A DNA stretch of 40,050 bases. It comes from Roseibacillus sp. Lineage in GTDB: Bacteria; Verrucomicrobiota; Verrucomicrobiia; Verrucomicrobiales; Akkermansiaceae. How positions within the stretch are numbered: the stretch's first letter is position 1; each line of letters starts with the position of its first letter. The stretch lies in the NCBI GenBank assembly GCA_022448985.1, contig JAKVCR010000177.1, positions 1 to 40,050 of the forward strand, given 5' to 3'. Below are positions 26,940-35,747 of this stretch, piece after piece. Both the position numbers and the translations under genes were made by a program. A model generated the notes under the pieces. That model did not search any database and had not been told where the DNA came from. It saw nothing but the letters and a program-made list of their open reading frames with translations.

Positions 26940-29900
26940 ATGACCTTGGCCCCTCTGCTTGTCCTTGGATTATCTTTTGTTGCCCTTCCGGTGCTGCGGG
27001 CGGAACTGTTGATCTCCGAAATCATGCCGGGGACAGGGCACGACCATCTGGATGAGGAAGGAAAACGGAACGACTGGATCGAGCTTGTCAACAGTGGCTC
27101 GGAAGAGGTCTCGCTTGAAGGGTATGCTCTGACCGACGACCCGGACAACCTGCTCAAGTGGGAGTTGCCCGCGGGATCGCTGAAGCCTGGAGGTTATCTC
27201 ACGGTATTTGCTTCGGGCAAGAATCGCAAAGGGCCGGAGGCTCTTCATGCCAACTTCAAACTGAAATCGGAGGGGGAGTATCTGGCCCTGGTGCTGGTCA
27301 AGGACCTCAGGATAATCCAGGAGTTCTCGCCCGCCTTTCCCAAGGTGGGCAAAGGGCAGTCGTGTGGCTACCGTTTCAGAGGGGACCGTCTCCTGCTTGA
27401 TCAGGTTACGGTCTTTGCGCATCCCAGTCCGAATGCGAAGAACGATAGCCCTTCGGTAGAGCCCAGGGTAGCGGATACCAAGTTCAGCATCGATCGAGGC
27501 TTCTACGGGGAGCCTTTCGAGGTGGAACTGAGCACCGCAACCAAGGGCGCCGAGATTCGCTACACCCTTGACGGATCGCCTCCTTCTGCCGGGGAGGGGA
27601 TGATTTACCGTAAACCGATCCGGGTTGAGACCACCACGGTGTTGCGGGTCATGGCCTGGAAGGAAGGGCACCTTCCCACCGATATCGATACCGCGAGTTA
27701 CCTCTTTGCTTCCCACGTCCTGCAGCAGCCTGCGCGTCCCGAGGGTTGGCCGACGCACTATGAGGCGAAGCTGAATCCGCGCTTTGCGCGCATGATCGGG
27801 GCCGATGCCTCCGACGAGAAGGGAGTCATCGTGAACTATGCCATGACCCCGCCGGAGAAGCTGGATGTAACGGCGGGGGACATAGAGGCGGCCCTTCTGG
27901 CCCTCCCCTCTCTCTCAATAGTCACCGATCGAAATCACATTTTCGACCAGAAGACCGGGATTCATGTCAAACCGGAAGGGCGCGGCCGGGAGTGGGAGCG
28001 TCCTGTTTCGGTAGAACTGATCGACCCCGAGGGCCGGGAAGAGGGATTCCAGATTGATGCAGGCATCCGGATCCGGGGGGGACATAGCCGATCGGCGGCC
28101 TGCCAGAAGCACGCCTATCGCCTGTATTTCCGCAAGGAGTACGGCGCCGGGGAACTGGCGTATCCACTTTTCGGGGATGAAGGAGTGGCCCGTTTCGATG
28201 ATATTGATCTGCGGACGGCACAGAATTACTCGTATCACTACAGTGGCTCAATGCACCACACGCTGGTTCGTGACGTGTTCTCGCGCGATTGCCAGCGGGA
28301 TCTCGGGCAACCCTACACCCGGAGCCGCTACTATCATCTCTATCTCAATGGTCTCTACTGGGGGCTCTACCAGACGCAGGAGCATGCCGAGGCGTCATAT
28401 GCCGCCCGCTACTTCGGTGGTGAGGATGAAGATTATGATGTTCTCAAGGCCAGACCTAGTAGAGACGGGCGGGCCACCGATGGAACCGATGCAGGCTGGC
28501 GACAGTTTTGGGAGTTGGCCAATGCCATGGCGACTGAAGAGTCTCCGGAGGAAAGGTTGCGCCTTTGCCGCCTACTGCAGGGTCTGGATGCAGGGGGATT
28601 AGCGGATGGGCTTTCCCCGGTCTATCTCGATGTCGACAACCTCATTAACTACATGCTCATTATCTTCGTGACCGGGAATTTCGACGCCCCGGTCACCCAG
28701 TTTGCGAGAAACTTCTACACAAATAACTGGTTTTCGATCTGGAGGCGGAACGGGAGAGACGGGTTCCAATTCTTCTGCCACGATTCAGAGCATACCCTGG
28801 CGGCACAGCCGGAGAGCATCCAGATTAACCGGGTGGGCCCCTTCCTGGCGGGCAGCAGCTATGACCAGTTCAATCCGCAGTGGATTCATCAGCAACTGAC
28901 CTCGGTGGAGTGGTACCGGGATCGCTTCCGGGCACGTGCGGAGCAGGTTCTGGGGTCCGGGGGCGCGCTGTCCCGGGAAGCGAATTTGATCCGGATGCGT
29001 CACCGGGCCCAGGAAGTGGGGCGCGCCTTCCTCGCTGAGTGCGCGCGTTGGGGTGGGTCCCGGAAAGAGCCGGTGAGGACGAAGAATGACTGGAAAGACG
29101 CGATTGCGTGGCTGGAGAAAGTCATTGAGGAGCGGGCGGAATTGGTTCCTCGTCAACTCGCCGAGGCCAAGCGATTTCCCCGGGGAGTGCCGGCCCGGGA
29201 ATTAACGGAGGCCCCGCTTTTTAATCCGGTGCAAGCTCCACTGTTCCGCAGTCGGGAGAAGGGGGGCACGTTTTCCGCCCGGGAGGGGGTGATTTACTTT
29301 CGGACGGATGGCCTCGACCCGATGGAGGGCCGTGGGGTCAGACCGGGGAGCCGGAAGGCGGTACCGGATCAGGTTGTTACCCGGGCGCTGGTGTCTGCGG
29401 AGACTCCGGTGAGCGTTCATGTTCCCGGTGACGGATCCCTTGGCCTGGAGTGGGTTCAGCCCGCATTTGATGACGACGAGTGGCGGAAGGGGAAGGGTGG
29501 AATCGGTTATGACCGGCGGGAGGATTATCTCGATCTTATTGACGTTGATGTGCAGGAAGATCTGTATGGCAAGGGAACGAGCGTTTTTGCGCGTTATGAA
29601 TTCGATCTGGCCAAGTTGCCCGAGGCGGACGGCCTGATTCTTCGACTCAAGGTTGAGGACGGATTCGCAGCCTATTTGAACGGAGTTGAGGTCGCCCGGG
29701 AGAATCTACGCGACGCGCCTGCCTGGGACGCAAAGGCACTTTCGCGCCCGGATGGGGAGGCTCTGCGCTGGCTCTCGGTCGATCTGACGGAGAAGATGAA
29801 TCTCGTCCGTGAGGGGAAGAATGTTCTCGCGATCTGGTTGATTAATGAGTGGGAGAGAAGTTCCGATCTGCTTCTGGTTCCTGAACTCTCCCTCAGCAAC

Positions 29901-30530
29901 GAGATTCCAGGGACCCTGGTGGAGACCAAGGCAGGTGCTCGCCTGCTGGCACGAATCTTCCGGGATGACCAGTGGAGCCCCCTGCTTGAGCAGACGGAGG
30001 GGCCTGGGGGACAGGCGAAGCCGGTGGCCCGGGGACAGGTGATGATTTCGGAGATCATGTACCATCCTGCCGAACCGGGTGATGCGGCCCGGGAGGCGGG
30101 TCTGAATCGGAAGAGCGATTTCGAATTCCTCGAACTGGTGAACATCAGCGAGGAAGAGGTTGACCTTGGTGGGATCTATTGCCGGGAGGGGATCTACTTT
30201 CTCCTGTCCTCATCGCACGTGCTCGGTCCTGGAGAGCGACTGGTTATCGCGCGTAATGGCCGCGGGATGGTTCATCGGTATCCCCGGTGCGTCGTGGCAG
30301 CTACCTATCAGGGGAACCTGGGGAACGGTCGGGAGACGATTACCATCCGCGCAGCGGACGGGGAGGAACTCGTATCGGTGACCTATGAGGACGAAGCCCC
30401 CTGGCCGACGCGGGCGGATGGAGGGGGCTACTCGCTCGTGCGAACCGACTTTTCCCCTGAGGCGGAAGCGAATGATCCGCAAAGCTGGAAATCCAGCGAG
30501 AAGGAGGGAGGCACCCCGGGCAATCCCTGA
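26940..30530 (+). CDS. Second secreted lamin-tail-domain / CotH kinase-like protein
   Basis: This protein is 1196 residues from the ATG at 26940; a TTG two codons earlier is less likely. The signal peptide ends near VLRAE (about 19). Parts in rough order: lamin-tail domain (21-125, LLISEIMPG and DWIELVNSGSEEV), chitobiase C-terminal-like fold (about 185-260, IRYTLDGSPPSAG), CotH-like domain (about 320-720, HLYLNGLYWGLYQTQEHAE, then FFCHDSEHTL), second chitobiase-like piece (about 777), galactose-binding-like domain (about 828-960, AFDDDEWRKG) and a last lamin-tail domain (about 1032-1170, GQVMISEIMYHP). As in the other CotH protein, the acidic site is altered (HDSE). It is probably a surface or extracellular protein. 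A phosphotransfer role would need testing. It is preceded by a terminator and its own promoter candidate. Confidence 0.88.
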   Translation: MTLAPLLVLGLSFVALPVLRAELLISEIMPGTGHDHLDEEGKRNDWIELVNSGSEEVSLEGYALTDDPDNLLKWELPAGSLKPGGYLTVFASGKNRKGPEALHANFKLKSEGEYLALVLVKDLRIIQEFSPAFPKVGKGQSCGYRFRGDRLLLDQVTVFAHPSPNAKNDSPSVEPRVADTKFSIDRGFYGEPFEVELSTATKGAEIRYTLDGSPPSAGEGMIYRKPIRVETTTVLRVMAWKEGHLPTDIDTASYLFASHVLQQPARPEGWPTHYEAKLNPRFARMIGADASDEKGVIVNYAMTPPEKLDVTAGDIEAALLALPSLSIVTDRNHIFDQKTGIHVKPEGRGREWERPVSVELIDPEGREEGFQIDAGIRIRGGHSRSAACQKHAYRLYFRKEYGAGELAYPLFGDEGVARFDDIDLRTAQNYSYHYSGSMHHTLVRDVFSRDCQRDLGQPYTRSRYYHLYLNGLYWGLYQTQEHAEASYAARYFGGEDEDYDVLKARPSRDGRATDGTDAGWRQFWELANAMATEESPEERLRLCRLLQGLDAGGLADGLSPVYLDVDNLINYMLIIFVTGNFDAPVTQFARNFYTNNWFSIWRRNGRDGFQFFCHDSEHTLAAQPESIQINRVGPFLAGSSYDQFNPQWIHQQLTSVEWYRDRFRARAEQVLGSGGALSREANLIRMRHRAQEVGRAFLAECARWGGSRKEPVRTKNDWKDAIAWLEKVIEERAELVPRQLAEAKRFPRGVPARELTEAPLFNPVQAPLFRSREKGGTFSAREGVIYFRTDGLDPMEGRGVRPGSRKAVPDQVVTRALVSAETPVSVHVPGDGSLGLEWVQPAFDDDEWRKGKGGIGYDRREDYLDLIDVDVQEDLYGKGTSVFARYEFDLAKLPEADGLILRLKVEDGFAAYLNGVEVARENLRDAPAWDAKALSRPDGEALRWLSVDLTEKMNLVREGKNVLAIWLINEWERSSDLLLVPELSLSNEIPGTLVETKAGARLLARIFRDDQWSPLLEQTEGPGGQAKPVARGQVMISEIMYHPAEPGDAAREAGLNRKSDFEFLELVNISEEEVDLGGIYCREGIYFLLSSSHVLGPGERLVIARNGRGMVHRYPRCVVAATYQGNLGNGRETITIRAADGEELVSVTYEDEAPWPTRADGGGYSLVRTDFSPEAEANDPQSWKSSEKEGGTPGNP

Positions 30531-30621
30531 AGGTTAACTCTTTGTCTTCAATGTCGGACACGGGTGGCGGGTGCTGGTAGAAGTTTACAAGGCCGGGTGG
30601 ATCTGGAAGGTTGTGAGAGTG

Positions 30622-31713
30622 ATGAAACGGTTTCTGGCAATCGCCTTTCTGACAGCGCTACTTCCTGTCACGCAGGCCGACGATGTTCCCGCAGTGGCGG
30701 TGCCCGGGGCTGGCGCGCTCCTTTCCGCGGAGCTCATTTATCCGTTGGACGACACGCCCACTCCGCAATGTCACGCCTCCACCATTGCGGAGACCCGGAG
30801 TGGCCTGGTGGCGGCCTGGTTCGGTGGGAAGCACGAGAAGAATACGGATGTCGGGATCTGGGTCTCGCGTAACGAAGGAAAAGGCTGGGGCAGGCCGGTC
30901 AAGGTGGCGAGCGGAGCGGAAGGGGAAGAGAAGGAATATCCCTGCTGGAATCCGGTCCTTTTCAAGGTGCGTGTTCCGGAGGGAAATCCGGGAGAAGGCC
31001 CGCTCCTCCTTTTTTACAAGGTGGGACCCAGTCCGAGCCGCTGGTGGGGCGTGATGATGAGCTCACGCGATGGCGGTAAGACGTGGGAAAACCGGCGCAA
31101 GCTGGGGAAAGATTCCAGGGTTGGACACCTGCTGGGTCCGGTGAAGAACAAGCCGATCCAGTTGCAGGATGGATCGATCCTGTGCGGGAGTAGTTCGGAA
31201 CACGATGGCTGGCGGGTGCACTTTGAGCGCACCAGGGACCTGGGTAAAACCTGGGAAGTGATCGGACCCATCAATGACGGCCGGGTGTTCGGCGCCATCC
31301 AGCCCAGTGTCCTCACCCATGCGGACGGGGGAATGCAGATCCTGTGCCGAAGCCGGCAGGGCGTAGTTACCCAGAGTTGGTCCAAGGATGAGGGGAAGAC
31401 CTGGAGCAAGATGACGTCCACGGGCATTCCCAACCCCAATGCCGGGACGGACGCGGTGACCCTCAGGGACGGGCGGCAATTACTGGTCTACAATCATACC
31501 ACCCGTCAATCGAACCCGCGAGGACGCGAGATGCTGAATGTAGCGGTCTCCAAGGACGGAAAGCGATGGCATGTAGCCCTGACTCTGGAACGTAAAAAGG
31601 GGGAACATTCCTATCCCGCCGTGATCCAGAGCAGCGATGGAAGGGTGCACATCACCTATACCTATCTGCGCCGCTCGGTGAAGCACGCTGTCCTGGATCC
31701 GGCCAAGCTATAG
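30622..31713 (+). CDS. Exported sialidase-like (BNR/Asp-box) protein
   Basis: This protein is 363 residues from the ATG at 30622, which begins a signal peptide (MKRFLAIAFLTALLPVTQA). A start 17 codons upstream would add a leader with no signal character. Asp boxes of the S-x-D-x-G-x-T-W type mark a six-bladed propeller: SSRDGGKTW (about 147), TRDLGKTW (about 204), SKDEGKTW (about 253) and a shorter SKDGKRW (about 310). The N-terminal QCHASTIAETRSGLVAAWFG matches BNR_2-type proteins commonly annotated as exo-alpha-sialidase. I do not see the Arg-Ile-Pro motif of classic sialidases, so cleavage of sialic acid is not assured; another glycosidase or lyase activity is possible. Two sulfatase genes follow. 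Confidence 0.8.
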   Translation: MKRFLAIAFLTALLPVTQADDVPAVAVPGAGALLSAELIYPLDDTPTPQCHASTIAETRSGLVAAWFGGKHEKNTDVGIWVSRNEGKGWGRPVKVASGAEGEEKEYPCWNPVLFKVRVPEGNPGEGPLLLFYKVGPSPSRWWGVMMSSRDGGKTWENRRKLGKDSRVGHLLGPVKNKPIQLQDGSILCGSSSEHDGWRVHFERTRDLGKTWEVIGPINDGRVFGAIQPSVLTHADGGMQILCRSRQGVVTQSWSKDEGKTWSKMTSTGIPNPNAGTDAVTLRDGRQLLVYNHTTRQSNPRGREMLNVAVSKDGKRWHVALTLERKKGEHSYPAVIQSSDGRVHITYTYLRRSVKHAVLDPAKL

Positions 31714-31800
31714 CACCGATCCTGCAGTTCTGCAGATTGTTGGTGGTGGGGCTCCATTTGACCTTTGACTTTTTAATTTGAGACTGGCGTGGTGGGCTCC

Positions 31801-33354
31801 ATGAAATACCTCCTGCCCATGCTTTTTGCGGGCGTCCTGCCTCTTTGCGCTGCGGATCGTCCTAACATCCTCCTGATCTTTACTGATGATCACTGTGAAC
31901 AGGCTCTCAGCGCCTACGACCCTGCCCGGATCACCACACCGCATATGGACCGTATCGCCAAGGAGGGCATGCGTTTTAACCGTTGCTACGTGACCAACTC
32001 GATCTGCGGTCCAAGCCGTGCGGTGATTCTCACGGGAAAGTACAGCCACCTGAATGGGTTCATCCGTAACGGCAACACCTTTGATGGATCCCAGCAGACC
32101 TTTCCCAAACTTCTCCAGAAGGCTGGCTACACGACCGCCATGCTTGGCAAGTGGCATCTGAGGTCGACGCCCACCGGGTTCGATCACTATGAGGTCCTGA
32201 TCGGGCAGGGCCCGTACTACAACCCGCCCATGAAGTACAGGCAGAATGACGGGACCCCGGCCCAGCGCAAGCACACGGGTTATACCACCGATATCATCGT
32301 CGATCTCACCCTTGAGTGGCTCAAGAAGGCCCGGGACAAGAGCAAACCCTTCATGCTCATGACCCAGCACAAGGCCCCGCATCGCAACTGGCAACCGGGG
32401 CCGAAGTACCTCAACTGGCTTGACGACAAGACGATCCCCGAGCCGGAGACTCTCTGGGACGATTACAAGGGGCGGACGTCGGCCGCTTCCGAGCAGACCA
32501 TGACAATCCGGAAGCATCTCAGCGCCAATGATCTCAAGCTGGGTCCGCCGCGTGGGCTCAATTCTGAGCAGGCTGCGAAGTGGAATACGGCCTATGGCCC
32601 CAAGAACGAGGCCTTCAGGAAGGCCGAGCCGGATATGAGCGAGAAAGAGATCATCCAGTGGAAATACCAGCGCTACGTGAAGGACTACCTCCGCTGCGTA
32701 AAATCGGTGGATGACGGGATCGGCCGAATCCTTGATTACCTCGAAGAAAGCGGGCTGGCGAAGAATACGATCGTGATCTACTCCTCGGACCAGGGATGGT
32801 ATCTTGGGGAACACGGATGGTATGACAAGCGCTGGATGTATGAGGAGTCACTCAAGACACCCCTTCTCATCCGGTGGCCGGGAGTGACCAAGGCCGGATC
32901 CATCAATGATGACATAGTTTCGAATCTCGACTTCGCGGAGACCTTCCTTGATGCCGCGGGGGTGAAGGTTCCAGGGGACATGCAGGGACGTAGTCTCGTG
33001 CCCGTCCTCAAGGGAAAAACGCCAGATGACTGGCGGAAGTCATTCTACTACCACTATTACGAGTTTCCCGGCGCACACAGTGTGGCGCGGCACTTCGGCG
33101 TGACCACCGGTGAGCACAAGCTCATCCACTTCTATCACAAGGACGAGTGGGAGCTCTTTGACCTGAAAAAAGATCCGGAAGAGCTCAGGAGCGTCTACGG
33201 TGATTCAAGTTATACCAATGTTGAGGCGGCCTTGAAAAAGGAACTGGAGCGACTTCGTGCGGATTACAAGCTTCCGGCTCCGGAGGAACGCCCTGGAGCG
33301 CGGCGGCCCAAGAAGAACAATAAGAAAAAGAAAGCGAAGCCGACGGCGGGCTGA
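31801..33354 (+). CDS. Exported sulfatase (FGly type)
   Basis: This protein is 517 residues. The ATG at 31801 begins a signal peptide ([19 protein letters not shown]), while a GTG four codons earlier is possible. [11 protein letters not shown] (21-31) holds the metal-binding aspartates. [13 protein letters not shown] (69-81) is the sulfatase signature, with Cys69 to be converted to formylglycine. LGKWHL and [10 protein letters not shown] are further family pieces. The C-terminal [19 protein letters not shown] is typical of S1 sulfatases, and the tail is lysine-rich. It removes sulfate esters from glycans in the periplasm or outside. Its motifs recall enzymes annotated as GlcNAc-6-sulfatases, but that is only a recollection. 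No formylglycine-generating enzyme is in the window. Confidence 0.93.
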   Translation: MKYLLPMLFAGVLPLCAADRPNILLIFTDDHCEQALSAYDPARITTPHMDRIAKEGMRFNRCYVTNSICGPSRAVILTGKYSHLNGFIRNGNTFDGSQQTFPKLLQKAGYTTAMLGKWHLRSTPTGFDHYEVLIGQGPYYNPPMKYRQNDGTPAQRKHTGYTTDIIVDLTLEWLKKARDKSKPFMLMTQHKAPHRNWQPGPKYLNWLDDKTIPEPETLWDDYKGRTSAASEQTMTIRKHLSANDLKLGPPRGLNSEQAAKWNTAYGPKNEAFRKAEPDMSEKEIIQWKYQRYVKDYLRCVKSVDDGIGRILDYLEESGLAKNTIVIYSSDQGWYLGEHGWYDKRWMYEESLKTPLLIRWPGVTKAGSINDDIVSNLDFAETFLDAAGVKVPGDMQGRSLVPVLKGKTPDDWRKSFYYHYYEFPGAHSVARHFGVTTGEHKLIHFYHKDEWELFDLKKDPEELRSVYGDSSYTNVEAALKKELERLRADYKLPAPEERPGARRPKKNNKKKKAKPTAG

Positions 33355-33403
33355 TCCTACAGCAGGAATCTCGCGGGCGCTGCGGGCTCCACCGTGCCGG
33401 GTT

Positions 33404-33430
33404 CTCCGGAACGGTCCGCCCCTTCCGGAG
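33404..33430. repeat. Perfect 8-bp inverted repeat between the sulfatase genes
   Basis: CTCCGGAA (33404-33411) and TTCCGGAG (33423-33430) flank an 11-base loop. No T run follows. It lies in the 161-base gap between the sulfatases, so it could stabilise mRNA or bind a regulator. A third CCGGAG follows at about 33437. Confidence 0.4.
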
Positions 33431-33515
33431 GTTATACCGGAGTCTCTGCAGGGATGGTGGCGTAGTGGCCATTAACCGCTTTTGAGCAGGCCTTTCACGC
33501 GCTAGAAGGGCACGC

Positions 33516-34922
33516 ATGAGATGCCTGCTCCCTCTTCTCCTCGTTCTCGCTGCCTGTCTCCATGCCCGGGAAGCGCCTAACGTTCTTGTCATCATGGCCG
33601 ATGATTGCACCTACAACGACCTGCCGGTCTATGGGGGCCAGAATGCGAAAACGCCCAATCTCGACCGACTGGCCAAAGAGGGTCTCGTTTTCAACCGGGC
33701 TTATCTAGCGGAGGCAATGTGCCAGCCCTGCCGGGCGGAATTGTTCACCGGGCAGTATCCCATGCGCAATGGCTGTGCCTGGAACCATTCTGCCAGCCGC
33801 GCTTCGGTCACCAGCATGCCGCATCATCTCGCTCCGCTGGGGTATCGGGTTGGTTTGGCCGGGAAGGTACATGTGAAACCAAGGAAGGCATTCCCTTTTG
33901 AAGAGGTGAAGGGGTTCGATACGAATTGCGTTCGTAATCCCACTCGTCCTCATCGACTTGAGGGCCTGGGCGAGTTCATTAAGCGGGACCAGAAGAAGCC
34001 TTTCTGCCTGGTGGTGGCGCTGGTCGAGCCGCACATCCCGTGGGTGATGGGGGATGCCTCCCAGTATCCCCCAGGCAAGCTGAAGCTGCCCCCCAATATC
34101 GCGGATACCGTGCGGACTCGGCAGGACTTTGCAGCTTATCTGGCTGAGATTACCTATATGGATGGGCAGGTGGGTGAAATCCTCAGGGTGCTGGAAGAAA
34201 GCGGCAAGGCGAAGGATACCCTGGTTCTGTTCACCTCGGAACAGGGCTCGCAGTTTCCCGGGTGCAAGTGGACCAACTGGGACACGGGGGTGCACACCGG
34301 TCTCATTGCGCGCTGGCCTGGAAGGATTACGGCAGGGCGCCGGACGGATGCGGTCGTTCAGTATGCCGATATCCTGCCAACGCTGCTTGCGCTGGCGGGG
34401 GGTGACGTTTCCGGACACTCCTATGACGGCAGAAGTTTTGCGGAGGTCCTGCTCGGGCAGGAAGACAAGCACCGCAAGTATGCCTACGGGCTTCACAACA
34501 ATATTCCGGAAGGTCCCCGTTATCCGGTGCGGACGGTGACGGATGGAGAGTGGCGCTACATCCGCAACCTGCTGCCCGAGGAGATTTATATCGAGAAACA
34601 CCTGATGGGAATGAAGGGCACTGGCGTCCTCAACAATCCCTACTGGGCGACCTGGGTAAGGGACTCCTGGAATAATCCCCATACCTACAAGGTGGTCCGC
34701 CGCTACATGCGTCGCCCCGCCGAGCAACTGTATCATACCGCCCACGATCGCTATGAAATGAACAACCGGGCCGGGGATCCGGACGTTGCCGCCATCAAGG
34801 CGAGGCTCAGTGGAGAGTTGGATCGCTGGATGAAAGCGCAGGGAGACCCCGGGGCGCCGCAGGACAGCCACAGGGCTCATCAGGCCGCCCGGGAAGGGAA
34901 GCACTTGTACGGGGTGAAGTAG
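33516..34922 (+). CDS. Exported sulfatase (FGly type, CxPCR variant)
   Basis: This is a 468-residue protein. The ATG at 33516 follows GAAGGG and begins a signal peptide (MRCLLPLLLVLAACLHARE). PNVLVIMADDCTYNDLPVYG (21-40) carries the metal-binding aspartates. CQPCRAELFTGQYPMRNG (69-86) is the signature, with Cys69 as the expected formylglycine and cysteine instead of serine at the fourth position, an accepted variant. PHIPWVMGD and FTSEQGSQFPGCKW supply further active-site parts. EQLYHTAHDRYEMNN near the C-terminus is the common sulfatase ending. I recall close relatives in Planctomycetes labelled heparan N-sulfatase, but substrate assignment is not safe. It lies 161 bases after the other sulfatase in the same direction. 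Confidence 0.93.
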   Translation: MRCLLPLLLVLAACLHAREAPNVLVIMADDCTYNDLPVYGGQNAKTPNLDRLAKEGLVFNRAYLAEAMCQPCRAELFTGQYPMRNGCAWNHSASRASVTSMPHHLAPLGYRVGLAGKVHVKPRKAFPFEEVKGFDTNCVRNPTRPHRLEGLGEFIKRDQKKPFCLVVALVEPHIPWVMGDASQYPPGKLKLPPNIADTVRTRQDFAAYLAEITYMDGQVGEILRVLEESGKAKDTLVLFTSEQGSQFPGCKWTNWDTGVHTGLIARWPGRITAGRRTDAVVQYADILPTLLALAGGDVSGHSYDGRSFAEVLLGQEDKHRKYAYGLHNNIPEGPRYPVRTVTDGEWRYIRNLLPEEIYIEKHLMGMKGTGVLNNPYWATWVRDSWNNPHTYKVVRRYMRRPAEQLYHTAHDRYEMNNRAGDPDVAAIKARLSGELDRWMKAQGDPGAPQDSHRAHQAAREGKHLYGVK

Positions 34923-34973
34923 TCCAATGGGCAAAGGCCCCGTCGTTCATGCTGACCGTGTGAAGATGGGAAT

Positions 34974-35735
34974 CTACTTCCTTTTCTGCCGGAAGAGCCA
35001 TTCGTGAATCTCGGGCTGGTTGAAGATCTTGCTGGTAATGAGATGGCCGGCGGGAAGTTCACTGTATTTATGTAAAATCCCCTTTTGCTTCAGGGCATTT
35101 GAGATGTCCCGGGCCCGCTGAACCTTCACGGACTTATCGCGGCGACCGTGAAAGATCCAGATACTGACGTCCTTGAGGTGGGAGACGTCCTTGATATTGG
35201 CGGCTCCCGCCAGGGGCACGGCGGCGGCAAAGAGATCGGGTTGCTTGTCGATGAGATGCCAGACACCGTAGCCGCCGAGGGAGAACCCGGTGAGGTAGAC
35301 GCGTTTGGGGTCAGCCACCTTCACCTCCCTGAGGAAGTCCCGGAGGAGAGAGAGGACGGAGTCTCCCGAGCGGGTCATCCAGGCCTGACCGTGATCACAT
35401 TGCGGGGCAATGAGGATGCAGGGCCGCTGCGGGAAGTTGCGCACGAAGGAGGCGGGTACCGCAACCTTGGTTTGCTTGGTATTGTCGGTCCCGCATTTGG
35501 CCGACCCGTGGAGATAGATGACGACCGGGAGAGAAGCAGGAGGCCCGAGCTTCTGAGGGGCATAGATCTTGTAGACGATATTTCCGTGCGATCCGCCCAC
35601 CCAGCGGTTGGCAAAGTGCTTTTGGTACTTTCCGAGGAGTGGGTGGGCGTGGAGAGGGAGAATTCCGGTCAGGGTAACCAGGATCAGGAGGAGGGCATGA
35701 GGGGACATCTTGGGCCGGGGATGGAGTGAGAGCAT
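34974..35735 (-). CDS. Exported alpha/beta hydrolase (prolyl-oligopeptidase/carboxylesterase type)
   Basis: This protein is 253 residues from the ATG at 35735, which has AAGGAG 6 bases upstream. A start at 35708 would also leave a signal peptide but lacks that site. The signal spans about 1-31 (HALLLILVTLTGILPLHA). PVVIYLHGSAKCG (70-82) is the oxyanion region, GFSLGGYG (150-157) holds nucleophile Ser152, and FHGRRDKSV holds Asp200. LPAGHLI holds His231, giving a complete triad. Relatives include poly(hydroxyalkanoate)-type and feruloyl/acetyl-xylan esterases and small peptidases, so the substrate is open. The Shine-Dalgarno site overlaps the stop codon of the upstream beta-helix gene. Confidence 0.87.
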   Translation of the reverse strand: MLSLHPRPKMSPHALLLILVTLTGILPLHAHPLLGKYQKHFANRWVGGSHGNIVYKIYAPQKLGPPASLPVVIYLHGSAKCGTDNTKQTKVAVPASFVRNFPQRPCILIAPQCDHGQAWMTRSGDSVLSLLRDFLREVKVADPKRVYLTGFSLGGYGVWHLIDKQPDLFAAAVPLAGAANIKDVSHLKDVSIWIFHGRRDKSVKVQRARDISNALKQKGILHKYSELPAGHLITSKIFNQPEIHEWLFRQKRK

Positions 35736-35741
35736 GCCGCT

Positions 35742-35747
35742 CTCCTT
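35742..35747 (-). promoter_or_regulatory. Ribosome binding site AAGGAG overlapping the upstream stop codon
   Basis: On the minus strand the stop TAA of the beta-helix gene (35748-35746) runs directly into AAGGAG, 6 bases before the ATG at 35735. This fixes the hydrolase start and suggests translational coupling. Confidence 0.75.

Noticed and set aside
31722..31735. CTGCAG-tt-CTGCAG between the sialidase-like gene and the first sulfatase
   Set aside because: It is a pair of palindromic hexamers with a two-base loop and no T run, so it is neither a good terminator nor a convincing operator.
33705..34934. A 409-codon open frame on the minus strand, with a similar one at 31708-32814
   Set aside because: Both are antisense to clear sulfatase genes with full catalytic motifs. 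Their translations show no family features.
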